A stretch of 64,000 bases of DNA from Candidatus Rhodoferax odensensis (GCA_016718405.1 JADKDJ010000033.1:62001-126000); one strand, 5' to 3'; shown: positions 46,788-55,819, counted from the stretch's first letter. Made by a program: numbers and translations. Notes: a model not told the origin generated them from the letters alone.

Positions 46788-49112
46788 ATGACCAGCCCGC
46801 CGCCCGCGTCCGACAGTCGCACCTTACGCCGCTTCCTGCGCGCACCCTGGCCAATGCGGTTTCTGAAAACCCTGGCGACTCTGGCCGCCCTTGGCGCGCT
46901 GGCGTTGCTGGTGGCCGTTTTGCTGATCACGCCGCAGTTGCCGGAGCTCGGCGCCCTAACCCACTACCAACCCAAGCAGCCGCTGCGCGTGTTCACCGCC
47001 GACGGTGTGCAGATTGGTGGCTTTGGCAGCGAGCGGCGGGTCTACCAACCGATCGAACAGATCCCCAAACTGATGAAGGACAGCCTGCTCGCGGTGGAAG
47101 ATGCGCGCTACTACGAACACGGCGGCATTGACCCCATCAGCGTGGCCAGGGCAGCGGTGTCCATCCTGTCGGGTGGGCTGCTTCGCCGCATCAACGGCGG
47201 CTCCACCATCACACAGCAGGTGGCGCGCACGTTTCTGCTCAGTCAGGTCCGCACGCTGGACCGCAAGTTCCGCGAGGCGCTGCTGTCGCTGCGCATCGAA
47301 GCCACACTGAACAAGGATCAGATTCTGGAGCTGTACATGAACCAGATCTACCTTGGCTCAAGAGCCTACGGGTTCGAGGCCGCCGCGCAAACCTACTTCG
47401 GCAAGACGCTGGCCGCGCTCAGCGTGGGCGAATGCGCCATGTTGGCCGGTCTGCCGCAGAACCCGCATTACGCCAACCCGATCCGCAACCCCGAGCGCGC
47501 GCGCAACCGACAGTTGATCGCGCTGGCCTTGATGCACAAGCACGGCGCCATCAGCGAGGCGCAGTACCAGGCGGCCAAGGCCGAAAAGCTGGTCGTGCGC
47601 AAGCTGGGCGTAGTCGAGGTGCATGCCGAACATGTGGCCGAGATGGCCCGGCTGCAGGTGTTCGCGCAGTTTGGCGAGAAGGCCTACACCCAGGGCATCG
47701 ACGTCACCACCACACTGGTCGCCGCCGAGCAGCAGGCTGCCTGGCTGGCCCTGCGTCGCACGCTGATCGAGCACACGCTGCGCCAGCCCTGGCGCGGACC
47801 GCAGGACCGCGAGAACCTGCCCGTGGACATGAGAGACGATGACCCGGCGCTGGCGCAACTGCTCGCGGCCGCCGACGATGACGAAGACCTGCGCGCCGCC
47901 ATCGTCACCGCCGCCAGCCCAACGGCGGTGACCGCAGTGCTGGCATCGGGCGAAGTGATCCGCATCGACAAGCCCGGCTTGCGCCAGGCCCAGCCGGGCC
48001 TGGCTGCCAAGGCGCCCAAAGCGCTGGCGCTGCGCCGCGGCGCAGTGGTGCGTGTGCTGCAGCAGGGCAAGACCTGGACGCTGACCCAGTGGCCCGATGC
48101 CGAAGGCGCACTGGTGGCGCTGAACCCCGCCAACGGCGAAGTGCGTGCTTTGGTGGGTGGTTTTGACTTCCAGCACAACCAGTTCAACCATGTCACGCAG
48201 GGCTGGCGTCAGCCGGGTTCGAGCTACAAGCCCTTCATCTACGCCGCCGCCATGGAGCACGGCGTGATGCCCGAGACCCTGGTCAACGACATGCCACTGA
48301 GCAACGTGGGCGACTGGTCGCCCGCCAACTCGGACGACAGCACCGATGGCCCCATCACCGTGCGCGAGGCGTTAACGCGCTCCAAGAACCTTGTCAGCAT
48401 CCGCCTGGTGCAACTGCTGGGCGCCCAGCGCATGCGCGACTGGACCGCGCGCTTTGGCTTCGACCCCCAGCGCCAGCCCGACAACCTGACGCTGGCGCTG
48501 GGCACCGGCGCCACCACGCCGCTGCAACTGGCCAGCGCCTATGCGGTATTGGCCAATGGTGGTCACCTGCTGCCCGCCACGGTGATTCGTCGCATAACCA
48601 GCAGCGCGGGCGAGGTGATTTTTGAAGCGCCGGCATCGACAGTGTCCGAGTCACTGCGCGTCACCTCCGAGCGCAACGCCTTCATCACCAGCAGCTTGCT
48701 GCAAGAGGTCACCCGCAGCGGCACCGCCGCGCGCGCGCAGGCGACCCTGCAACGCACCGACCTGTATGGCAAGACCGGCACCACCAACGAGGTGGTGGAC
48801 GCCTGGTTTGCCGGCTTTCAGCCCGACCTGGTGGCCGTGGTCTGGCTCGGCCACGACAACCCGCGCAGCCTGGGCAGCCATGCCTCCGGTGCCACGCTGG
48901 CCTTGCCAGCCTGGATCGACTTCATGGGCGCCGCACTGAAGGCCGTGCCGGTGCGCGAGCTCGTCGCGCCAGAGGGCGTATTGCGAATCGACGGCAACTG
49001 GCGCTATGCCGAATGGGCGCTGGGTGGCGGCATCGTCTCGCTGGGCCTGGACAACGAGCCCATCAGCCCGGCGCTGATCCCGCAACCGCCGCCAAGCACC
49101 GCCCCTGACTGA
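46788..49112 (+). CDS. mrcA: Class A penicillin-binding protein 1A-like
   Basis: The 774-aa bifunctional enzyme has an N-terminal membrane anchor (about 28-48) and a GT51 transglycosylase domain (LLAVEDARYYEHGGID, GGSTITQQVARTFLL). Its transpeptidase has SxxK in GSSYKPF, a RSKN segment at the SxN position, and KTGTTNEVVD. ATG 46788 is chosen over TTG 46767. A MITE lies 39 bases upstream. Its 3' end overlaps the converging MFS gene by 50 bases. Confidence 0.92.
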   Translation: MTSPPPASDSRTLRRFLRAPWPMRFLKTLATLAALGALALLVAVLLITPQLPELGALTHYQPKQPLRVFTADGVQIGGFGSERRVYQPIEQIPKLMKDSLLAVEDARYYEHGGIDPISVARAAVSILSGGLLRRINGGSTITQQVARTFLLSQVRTLDRKFREALLSLRIEATLNKDQILELYMNQIYLGSRAYGFEAAAQTYFGKTLAALSVGECAMLAGLPQNPHYANPIRNPERARNRQLIALALMHKHGAISEAQYQAAKAEKLVVRKLGVVEVHAEHVAEMARLQVFAQFGEKAYTQGIDVTTTLVAAEQQAAWLALRRTLIEHTLRQPWRGPQDRENLPVDMRDDDPALAQLLAAADDDEDLRAAIVTAASPTAVTAVLASGEVIRIDKPGLRQAQPGLAAKAPKALALRRGAVVRVLQQGKTWTLTQWPDAEGALVALNPANGEVRALVGGFDFQHNQFNHVTQGWRQPGSSYKPFIYAAAMEHGVMPETLVNDMPLSNVGDWSPANSDDSTDGPITVREALTRSKNLVSIRLVQLLGAQRMRDWTARFGFDPQRQPDNLTLALGTGATTPLQLASAYAVLANGGHLLPATVIRRITSSAGEVIFEAPASTVSESLRVTSERNAFITSSLLQEVTRSGTAARAQATLQRTDLYGKTGTTNEVVDAWFAGFQPDLVAVVWLGHDNPRSLGSHASGATLALPAWIDFMGAALKAVPVRELVAPEGVLRIDGNWRYAEWALGGGIVSLGLDNEPISPALIPQPPPSTAPD

Positions 49113-50277
49113 CACCGTAGCGCCAGATCATTGCGAGCGTCAGCGCCAGAAAAGGCAACACCGACCAGTTGACAGTGGCCCATCCGAAGCCATTGAGCAG
49201 GCCCCCAGCCGAGAACGACGCCAAACTGACCACCGCGAACATCACGAAGTCATGCGCGGCCTGGGTTTTGGCGCGCTCACTGGGCCGATAGGCTTGTGTC
49301 AGCAGCGTGGTGCCGCCAATAAACAGAAAGTTCCAGCCAACCCCCAGAAGGATCAGCCCCGACAGAAAGTGCAGGAACGCATTGCCCGACAAGGCAATGG
49401 CCACATGCCCGACCAGCAGCAGCGTCCCGCAGGCCATGATGCGCAGCACGCCAAAGCGCAGAATCAAACTGCCGGTGAAGAACGAGGGCACGAACATGCC
49501 CAACACATGCCACTGGATCACGGTGGCCGCATCGCCCAAAGACTGCCCACAGATCTGCATCGCCAGCGGCGTGGCCGTCATCACCATCAGCATCACCGCG
49601 TAACCCACGGTCGAGCCGGTCAGCGCCGTCAAGAAAATCGGTTGGCGCATGATTGCACCCAACGGCCGTGCCGCCTCGTGCGCCGGGACCGGCCCCACAC
49701 TCACCGCAGGCAACTTGAGCCGGGTGACCAGCGCCAACGCCAACACCCCCAGCACGGCCATCACCAGATAGGACGCGGCGAACGGCAGCGGCCCCAAGCC
49801 CTGTGTGAAGCGCGCGATGTTGGGCCCGGCCAGCGCGGCCACGACGCCACCCACCATCACCCACGAAATGGCGCGGCTTTTGAAATCCGGGCTGGCGCAA
49901 TCAGCCGCCGCAAAGCGGTAGTACTGGGCAAAGCCCTGGTAGCCGCCCACCAGCATGTTGGCGCCCACGAACAGCCAGAAGCTGTCCAACGCGATCGCTA
50001 CCGCCGCGACGATGCCGGCCAGGATGCCCAGCAAGGTGCCCAACGCGAAACCCTGTTTGCGGCCAAAGCGCTGCATCATCAACGACGCCGGAATCATGGT
50101 CGCCGCGGCAGCTACCATCATCAAGGCAATTGGCAGCGTGGCCAGGCCCTTGCTGCTGGCAAGGCGCTGGCCAACCAGGCCGGAAATCGTCATGACCAGC
50201 ACCGAGCTGGTTTGGAACAAGGCTTGCGCGCCGGCCAGCAGCGCGACGTTGCGCTGTTCGGTAAGAGTGGGGTTCAT
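49063..50277 (-). CDS. Major facilitator superfamily transporter
   Basis: The 404-aa protein has about 12 membrane segments and an MFS loop 2-3 motif (MMQRFGRKQGFALG). It lies 15 bases downstream of the dsrE-like gene in the same direction, so the two are co-transcribed. The carrier type is unknown; the sulfur-related neighbours suggest a sulfur compound. Its 3' end overlaps mrcA tail to tail. Confidence 0.85.
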   Translation of the reverse strand: MNPTLTEQRNVALLAGAQALFQTSSVLVMTISGLVGQRLASSKGLATLPIALMMVAAAATMIPASLMMQRFGRKQGFALGTLLGILAGIVAAVAIALDSFWLFVGANMLVGGYQGFAQYYRFAAADCASPDFKSRAISWVMVGGVVAALAGPNIARFTQGLGPLPFAASYLVMAVLGVLALALVTRLKLPAVSVGPVPAHEAARPLGAIMRQPIFLTALTGSTVGYAVMLMVMTATPLAMQICGQSLGDAATVIQWHVLGMFVPSFFTGSLILRFGVLRIMACGTLLLVGHVAIALSGNAFLHFLSGLILLGVGWNFLFIGGTTLLTQAYRPSERAKTQAAHDFVMFAVVSLASFSAGGLLNGFGWATVNWSVLPFLALTLAMIWRYGVSQGRCLAAVAGSAPG

Positions 50278-50292
50278 GGCTTGCGGTCGGTC

Positions 50293-50646
50293 TCAGAACA
50301 CCAGCACCTTGTCCGCCCACACCGTCCACTGGGCCAACTCGTCGAGCGTGCCGCGGTGCGTGCCGGGCGCCAACTCCGCCTCGGTCAGGCCGCGCGCGTC
50401 CATGCAGGTGCCGCACACCCCCACCCGACCATCGCCCGAGCGCGCCACACGGGACAGCATCAGCTGCAGGTTGTAAAAACCCTCGGGCACTTTTTGCCCG
50501 GCCTTGGCGGTGGATGCGGCGTCGCCCAACAGAAACACGCGCGCCTCATGCTCGGCTTGCTTGGCCAAGACCCCTGCCAAACGCAGGCCGTTGTAGGTGC
50601 GCTCGTCGCCATAGGGCGCGCCATTCAGAATAAAAAGTGCTTTCAT
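50293..50646 (-). CDS. DsrE/DsrF-like family protein
   Basis: The 117-aa protein (MKALFILNGAPYGDERTYNGLRLAGVL…VGVCGTCMDARG) belongs to the DsrE fold, with a conserved cysteine pair region (VCGTC) that can carry sulfane sulfur. It is first of a leftward pair with the MFS gene and divergent from an ArsR-rhodanese regulator. Function in sulfur trafficking is inferred. Confidence 0.85.
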   Translation of the reverse strand: MKALFILNGAPYGDERTYNGLRLAGVLAKQAEHEARVFLLGDAASTAKAGQKVPEGFYNLQLMLSRVARSGDGRVGVCGTCMDARGLTEAELAPGTHRGTLDELAQWTVWADKVLVF

Positions 50647-50669
50647 GGTTCAATCCTGTTGTGATTCAA

Positions 50670-50695
50670 TACATTCCAATGATTATTAGAATGTA
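50670..50695. promoter_or_regulatory. Putative ArsR-type operator between dsrE and the ArsR gene
   Basis: TACATTC (50670-50676) and GAATGTA (50689-50695) are inverted around a 12-base A+T-rich centre. It lies 23 bases upstream of the dsrE start. The dyad type suits an ArsR-family dimer and it is the only clear palindrome in the divergent gap. Confidence 0.55.
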
Positions 50696-50747
50696 CAGGA
50701 TAAGCCGAGGTCACTGCAAGCCATTTCTGATGGCGCGAACCCAGCGC

Positions 50748-50846
50748 CGGGGGGGGGGCGGGGGGGGGCCGGGCCCCCGGCGGGGGGGCCCCCCCCCCCC
50801 GCCCCGCCCCGGCGGGGCGGCGGGGGGGGGGGGGGGGGGGGGGGGG
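50748..50846. other. G/C-only low-complexity block (likely artefact)
   Basis: About 99 bases are G or C only, with long G and C runs and a final 25-G stretch. It sits where the ArsR-gene leader should be. Such sequence is not found elsewhere in the window except the ggt tracts, and it looks like poly-G base-calling or a collapsed gap. The true ribosome-binding region and promoter of the ArsR gene are therefore unknown. Confidence 0.65.
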
Positions 50847-50868
50847 TTTCCGGGAAAACCCAAGCACC

Positions 50869-51516
50869 ATGAAGAAGAAAACCAATCGCGAAATCAAGGA
50901 CGTGCTGTACGAGCAGGTGGCGCGCATCGCCAAGGCGCTGGCCAGCCCAAAGCGGCTGGAGATCATTGAGCTCTTGTGCCAGGCACCCAAATCGGTGGAG
51001 GATCTTGCACGTGAGCTCGACATCAGCGTCAAGCTCACCAGCGCGCACTTGAAGGCACTGCGCGAGTCCTGCCTGGTGCAGACCGAGCGCCAGGGCAAGT
51101 ACATCGTGTACCGCATCGCCAGCGACCAAGTGCCCCCCTTCTATGCCATGTTGCGCACGCTGGCCGAAGAGCGTCTGCTGGCCCTGCAGGAAGCCCTGCG
51201 CGAGATGGCCTTGAGCAGCCACGAATGGCAGGGCGCAAGCGCCGACGCCTTGTTGCGCAAGGCGCGCAGCGGCGAGGTGGTGGTGATCGACGTGCGCCCG
51301 GACGCCGAATACGCGCACGCTCACCTGCCGTTTGCGCGTTCGATCCCGATCGCTGAGTTGCGTACGCGGCTCGGTGAGTTACCCAAGGACAAGCCCGTGG
51401 TGGCCTACTGCCGCGGCCCCTATTGCCTGATGTCGGCGCAGGCGGTAGACCTGTTGCAGGCCAAGGGCTTCACCGCGTTTCAGTGGCGTGGCGATGTGCT
51501 GTCGCTGACACCGTGA
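50869..51516 (+). CDS. ArsR-family regulator fused to a rhodanese domain
   Basis: The 215-aa protein has an N-terminal ArsR winged helix (ALASPKRLEIIELLCQAPKSVEDLARELDISVKLTSAHLKALRE, about 23-70). A C-terminal rhodanese domain (about 118-215) has the active-site loop CRGPYC. Such ArsR-rhodanese proteins are thought to sense sulfur species. It is divergent from dsrE-MFS. The cysteines in the loop could be the sensing site. Confidence 0.9.
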   Translation: MKKKTNREIKDVLYEQVARIAKALASPKRLEIIELLCQAPKSVEDLARELDISVKLTSAHLKALRESCLVQTERQGKYIVYRIASDQVPPFYAMLRTLAEERLLALQEALREMALSSHEWQGASADALLRKARSGEVVVIDVRPDAEYAHAHLPFARSIPIAELRTRLGELPKDKPVVAYCRGPYCLMSAQAVDLLQAKGFTAFQWRGDVLSLTP

Positions 51517-51546
51517 GTCGGTCGCCCTGGCGCGACGTGCTCCCGG

Positions 51547-52377
51547 TCACTTGCTGGTGGCGTTCGGAAAGAACAATTGCTCGCCCCCAATCTTGTAGCT
51601 CGCAATCGCGCCCTGCCCGCTAGGCGACACCACCCAGTCGACAAACTTCTGCGCGTCGGCAGCCTTCACATGCGGGTGCTTGGCGGGGTTGACCACCATC
51701 ACGCCATACTGGTTGAACAAGCGGGTATCGCCTTCGACCAGCACCGCCAGATCACCCCGGTTCTTGAAGGACAGCCAGGTGCCGCGATCGGCCAACACAT
51801 AGGCGCCGGTGCCAGACGCCATGTTCAGCGCCGGCCCCATGCCGCAGCCGCACTCCTTGTAGCCGCTTCCCTTGCTCTCAGACGCGCCGGCGGCCTTCCA
51901 GTAGCGCAGTTCGGCGGCATGCGTGCCACTCTTGTCGCCACGTGAAACGAAAGGCCCATTGCCGGCGGCCAATTTCTTGAGCGCCTGCACGATGTCCTTG
52001 CCGCTGACGCCAGCAGGGTCTGCCTTTGGGCCAATCAGCACGAAGTCGTTGTACATCACCGGATAGCGCTTGACGGCGAAGCCATCGGCCACCAGCTTCT
52101 CTTCGGCCACCTGGTCGTGCACAAACAGCACGTCGGCATCACCCCGGCGGCCCATGTCCAGCGCCTGGCCAGTGCCCAATGCCACTACCTTGACCTCGAT
52201 GCCGGTAGCCTGTTTGAAGGCCGGCAGCAGGTGAGCGAACAAGCCGGACTGCTCCGTGGAGGTGGTCGAAGCCATCACGATGCTCTGCGCCGAAGCGACC
52301 CCGTTCGCTACAAAAAGCGTAGCTGCCTGGGCAATTGCCACCACGGTCGAGAGCAATAAATGCTTGATATTTCTCAT
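51547..52377 (-). CDS. tupA: Tungstate ABC transporter substrate-binding protein
   Basis: The 276-aa periplasmic protein has a signal peptide (about 1-31, ending ASAQ) and the TupA motif ASTTSTEQSGLF, whose TTS triplet binds tungstate. SRGDKSGTHAAELRYW is also typical. It overlaps tupC by 4 bases and is last in the operon. It would feed tungstate for the AOR enzyme (27975-29822). A copy of the dispersed repeat falls in the signal peptide region (52303-52331). Confidence 0.92.
   Translation of the reverse strand: MRNIKHLLLSTVVAIAQAATLFVANGVASAQSIVMASTTSTEQSGLFAHLLPAFKQATGIEVKVVALGTGQALDMGRRGDADVLFVHDQVAEEKLVADGFAVKRYPVMYNDFVLIGPKADPAGVSGKDIVQALKKLAAGNGPFVSRGDKSGTHAAELRYWKAAGASESKGSGYKECGCGMGPALNMASGTGAYVLADRGTWLSFKNRGDLAVLVEGDTRLFNQYGVMVVNPAKHPHVKAADAQKFVDWVVSPSGQGAIASYKIGGEQLFFPNATSK
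52303..52331. repeat. Copy of the dispersed short repeat, in tupA signal peptide
   Basis: The site reads CGCTACAAAAAGCGTAGCTG, a short palindrome-like core related to the copies in crcB and the oxoprolinase gene. It encodes part of the signal peptide (ATLFVANG). Confidence 0.35.
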
Positions 52378-53072
52378 GAGAGTTCTCCTTTTACAAATAG
52401 ATGGGCGGCCGGGTAACGCTCCTGCAACAGCGTCCCCTCAAAAAACTGTTCGGTCGGCAAATCGGCCAGCACGCGCCCCTGCTCCAGGTAAATCACCCGG
52501 CTGGCCAGGCGCTTGACCTGGCCCAGGTTGTGGCTGCTGAACACCAGCGTCATGCCCTGCGCCAGCTCATCCATCAAGGTCTCGACCTCGCGCTTGGCGT
52601 GCGGGTCCAGGCTGGCGGTGGGCTCGTCGAGCAGCAGCAGCGCCGGCTCCAGCACCCAGGCACGCGCCAGGGCCAGGCGCTGTTGCTGGCCACCCGACAG
52701 GGTCTTGGCGCCGCGCTCGGACATGTCGGCCAACCCGACCCGATGCAGGGCTTGGCGGGCGCGCGCTCTCGCTGGACGCCACCGCACGCCGCCCAGCCAC
52801 AACCCCAGGGCGACGTTGTTCAAGCTGCTGGTGCGCAGCATGTAGGGACGCTGGAACAGCATCGCCTGGCGGGCATTCGTGTCAGCCTCGATCGTGCCGG
52901 CGCTGGGTTGAATCAGTCGGTGCAGCAGGCGCAGCAGGGTGCTCTTGCCACTGCCGTTGCCACCAATCAGGGCGACCCGTTCGCCGGGATGAATGCTCAG
53001 GCTGACGCCACTGAGCGCCTGCACCGCGCCAAAACGCACATGTACCTGCGCCAGGCTCACCAAAGCGCTCAC
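52374..53072 (-). CDS. tupC: Tungstate ABC transporter ATP-binding protein
   Basis: The 232-aa protein has Walker A (GGNGSGKST), signature LSGGQQQRLALARA and Walker B (LLLLDEPTASLD). GTG 53072 overlaps the tupB stop by 4 bases (GTGA); the longer frame to 53144 is not used. ATG of tupA overlaps its stop. It drives tungstate import. Confidence 0.92.
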   Translation of the reverse strand: MSALVSLAQVHVRFGAVQALSGVSLSIHPGERVALIGGNGSGKSTLLRLLHRLIQPSAGTIEADTNARQAMLFQRPYMLRTSSLNNVALGLWLGGVRWRPARARARQALHRVGLADMSERGAKTLSGGQQQRLALARAWVLEPALLLLDEPTASLDPHAKREVETLMDELAQGMTLVFSSHNLGQVKRLASRVIYLEQGRVLADLPTEQFFEGTLLQERYPAAHLFVKGELS

Positions 53073-53824
53073 GGGGCAGCACCTTGCCCTAGCGGCGACA
53101 GCGGTTCGCTGCGCTGCACCCGGCCCTCTTGCCGATCGCGCCACAAGCGCAGCGAGCCAATCAGAGCGTTCAGTGCCAGCACCACCAGCAGCAGGATCAG
53201 CCCCAGCGCCAACGCCAGCGGCAAGTCACCCTTGCTGGTCTCCAGCGCGATGGCGGTGGTCATGACGCGGGTGAAGCCCTCGATGTTGCCACCCACGATC
53301 ATCACCGCGCCGACTTCGGAAATGGCACGCGCAAAGGACGCGATCAACACCGTCAGCAAGGCAAAACGCTCGTCCCAGGCCAGCAGCAGGCTGCGCAGCC
53401 ACAAGCCCGCCCCCAACGACTGAATCTGCTCGCCGTGTTTATCCTGCGCGTCTTGTACCGCCTGGCAGGTCAGGGCCGTGACCACCGGGAACACCAGCAG
53501 CGCTTGCGCCAGCACCATCGCCTTGAAGCTGAACAGCCAGCCCAAAAAGCCCAGCGGCCCAGAGCGCGACAGCAACAGGTACACCACCAGGCCGATCACC
53601 ACCGAGGGCACCGCCAACATGGTGTTGAGCAGTGTCAGCAACACCGGGCGCATGGTAAAGCGCGCCACGCCCAGACCCGCCCCCAGCACCAACCCGGCGC
53701 TGCAGGCCAGCGCGCAGGCGGTAGCACTGACCAACAGGGAGCGCCCGACGATGGCCAGCAGGCCGGCATCCAACGCGAGAATCAGTTGCAGCGCTGTGGC
53801 CGCGCTGTCGGTCAGCGAGTTCAT
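53069..53824 (-). CDS. tupB: Tungstate ABC transporter permease
   Basis: The 251-aa protein has five or six membrane segments and the TupB pattern AISEVGAVMIVGGNIEGFTRVMTTAI. ATG 53824 begins MNSLTDSAATAL; the frame extends to 53995 but that part is shadow of the regulator. It is the first gene of tupBCA. A divergent regulator starts 50 bases upstream. Confidence 0.92.
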   Translation of the reverse strand: MNSLTDSAATALQLILALDAGLLAIVGRSLLVSATACALACSAGLVLGAGLGVARFTMRPVLLTLLNTMLAVPSVVIGLVVYLLLSRSGPLGFLGWLFSFKAMVLAQALLVFPVVTALTCQAVQDAQDKHGEQIQSLGAGLWLRSLLLAWDERFALLTVLIASFARAISEVGAVMIVGGNIEGFTRVMTTAIALETSKGDLPLALALGLILLLVVLALNALIGSLRLWRDRQEGRVQRSEPLSPLGQGAAP

Positions 53825-53874
53825 GAGTTGGGGTATCGTAGCGACGACCCCAAACACCCACCATATGAAGCACC

Positions 53875-54978
53875 GTGCATAGGCTCCAGTTCCACTACAC
53901 CCTCTCGCGTGACAGCAGCCCGGCACTGATACGCAACCCCCTGATCGACTTGCTGCAAGCAGTGGCGCAATCGGGCTCGATCTCCGGGGCGTCACGCGCG
54001 CTGGGCCTGTCCTACCGCCACGTGTGGGGCGAACTCAAGCGCTGGCAGGACGTGCTGGGCCACGATCTCATCGTCTGGGAAAAAGGCCAATCGGCGCGCC
54101 TGACCGAATTCGGCGCCAAGCTGATGTGGGCCGAGCGGCAAGCGCAGGCGCGATTGGCACCGCAGATCGAAGCCCTGCGCGCCGAGCTGGAGCGCACCTT
54201 CGCGGTGGCCTTTGACGACAGCGCCCATGTGGTGACCATGTACGCCAGCCATGACGACGCTGTGAGCGCGCTGCGCGAGCATGCCTTGCAACAAGACGGT
54301 GCGCCCTTGCACCTGGATGTGCGCTTCACCGGCAGCGTGGATGCGATCCGCGCCCTGAATGAAGGGCGCTGCGTGATGGCGGGTTTTCACACGCTGGCTG
54401 ATGCTGGCCGCAACACGCTGGCCGAGCGCAGCTACAAGCCGCTGCTGCAGCCGGGCCTGCACAAGATCATCGGCTTTGCGCAACGCACACAGGGTTTGAT
54501 GGTGGCGCGCGGCAACCCACTGCAGCTGCACAGCCTGGCTGACGTGGCCGCGCGTAAGGCCCGTTTTGCCAATCGCCCCTTGGGAAGCGGCACGCGCGTG
54601 GTGCTGGACGACTTGCTGGCCCAAGCCAAGCTCAAGCCGGATAACCTGCAGGGCTACCACCATACGGAGCCGTCGCACGCCGCACTGGCACAGGCCATTG
54701 CCGGGGGGCAAGCCGATTGTGGCCTGGGCATCGCCGCCGCCGCCCACAAGTTGGGCCTGTCATTCATACCACTTGCACAAGAACGCTACCACCTGGTGTG
54801 TCTCAAGTCAGCCTTGACCCAGCCCGGCATCGTGGCCCTGCAGCAACTGCTGCAAACCCCAGAATGGCAACAAGAAGTGGCTCGCATTGAGGGCTACAGC
54901 CCCGCCCAAAGCGGCGAGGTGCTGTCCATGCGCCGGGTACTGCCGTGGTGGGATTTCGCACGGGGCAAGCGGCGCTGA
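53875..54978 (+). CDS. HTH regulator with periplasmic-binding-like domain, likely W/Mo-linked
   Basis: The 367-aa protein starts at GTG 53875 (the ATG 53864 frame stops at once). It has a ModE/LysR-like N-terminal HTH (LIDLLQAVAQSGSISGASRALGLSYRHVWGELKRWQDVLG). A substrate-binding-like domain follows (about 125-340, TMYASHDDAVSALREH, GSGTRVVLDDLL). Such regulators occur next to molybdate or tungstate importers. It is divergent from tupBCA and likely controls it by the bound oxyanion or a cofactor; this is inference. Confidence 0.85.
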   Translation: MHRLQFHYTLSRDSSPALIRNPLIDLLQAVAQSGSISGASRALGLSYRHVWGELKRWQDVLGHDLIVWEKGQSARLTEFGAKLMWAERQAQARLAPQIEALRAELERTFAVAFDDSAHVVTMYASHDDAVSALREHALQQDGAPLHLDVRFTGSVDAIRALNEGRCVMAGFHTLADAGRNTLAERSYKPLLQPGLHKIIGFAQRTQGLMVARGNPLQLHSLADVAARKARFANRPLGSGTRVVLDDLLAQAKLKPDNLQGYHHTEPSHAALAQAIAGGQADCGLGIAAAAHKLGLSFIPLAQERYHLVCLKSALTQPGIVALQQLLQTPEWQQEVARIEGYSPAQSGEVLSMRRVLPWWDFARGKRR

Positions 54979-55065
54979 CAAATCGCAAATACGGCGGTGG
55001 TATGAGTGTCTATACTGGCGCTGCCAAAGCCGCCGAGGGCGTGCTGGTGTTGAAAGGAGCGTGCT

Positions 55066-55563
55066 GTGAAGTCTCACTTCAAATGCGTTCGCGAGCTAGT
55101 GGGTCTGCTTTGCGCGACCGGACTGTGCTCCACGCTTTATGGCGCTGAGCGTGGCGTCACCGATCGCGGCATTGCCTATGTGTCCGGTGGCGTGGCCGAG
55201 GTCGAGGAAGACGAGCTGATCGCCCAGCGCAAGGACTACAGCTTTTGGTTGACTACCGCCTCCAAGGGTTCTGGGGCTTTTTTGGCCGACGTGCGGGTGC
55301 GCATTGTTGATGCGCATACTCGGCAGATGGTGCTGGAGCACACGCTTGACGGTCCCTGGCTGTTTGCCAAGCTGCCGCCAGGGCAGTATCAGGTGCAGGC
55401 CACCTATCGCGAGTTTGCCGACAGCCCGGAGCAGACGCTGCGCCGCACGACCACTATCAAGCCCGGTAGTCGGCGCCAGATGCTGCTCTACTTCGACACC
55501 AGCGACCGGGTCAAGCACGAAGATGACGGGCCGCCCAAGGCCAGTCCCTACACCTTGCCATAA
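55066..55563 (+). CDS. Secreted protein of unknown function, 165 aa
   Basis: GTG 55066 has GGAG six bases upstream. A signal peptide (about 1-27, ending LYGA) precedes a mostly beta-rich domain. WLTTASKGSGAFLADVRVRIVDAHTRQMVLEHTLDGPWLFAKLPPGQYQV looks like a carboxypeptidase-regulatory-like (Ig-like) fold. The C-terminus is hydrophilic (DGPPKASPYTLP). No family is recognised with confidence. It lies between the regulator and the small RNA region. Confidence 0.7.
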   Translation: MKSHFKCVRELVGLLCATGLCSTLYGAERGVTDRGIAYVSGGVAEVEEDELIAQRKDYSFWLTTASKGSGAFLADVRVRIVDAHTRQMVLEHTLDGPWLFAKLPPGQYQVQATYREFADSPEQTLRRTTTIKPGSRRQMLLYFDTSDRVKHEDDGPPKASPYTLP

Positions 55564-55674
55564 ACACCTGGTCGAATCGGGGCCGCGCTGACGTCTCACC
55601 CTGGTGCGCCAAATCGCGTCCACGCATTTGCCCGCTGGCACGTCAGCCGTGGGTGCCAGCGCGCTCGACACCCT

Positions 55675-55741
55675 GCTCAGCCGCGCCGCGCGGCGGTGTG
55701 CGCCGCCTTACTCCACTTCACCTCGGCAGGCAGACGCTGAC
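55675..55741 (-). pseudogene. Fragment of an EgtB-like gene
   Basis: Read leftward the segment encodes RLPAEVKWSKAAHTAARRG and then stops. It matches RLPAEVEWEVAAHTAARRG in the intact gene at 61815-63086. About 60 bases align with only a few changes, while flanks are unrelated. It is a remnant of a formylglycine-generating-enzyme-fold gene, or a short recombination fragment. Confidence 0.6.
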
Positions 55742-55819
55742 ATGGTGCTTGCCCCCAGTCGATCGCTCGCACAAGCGTGCCCAGGGTAACTTCGCGTGTT
55801 CGCCTCTCGTTGACATCCA

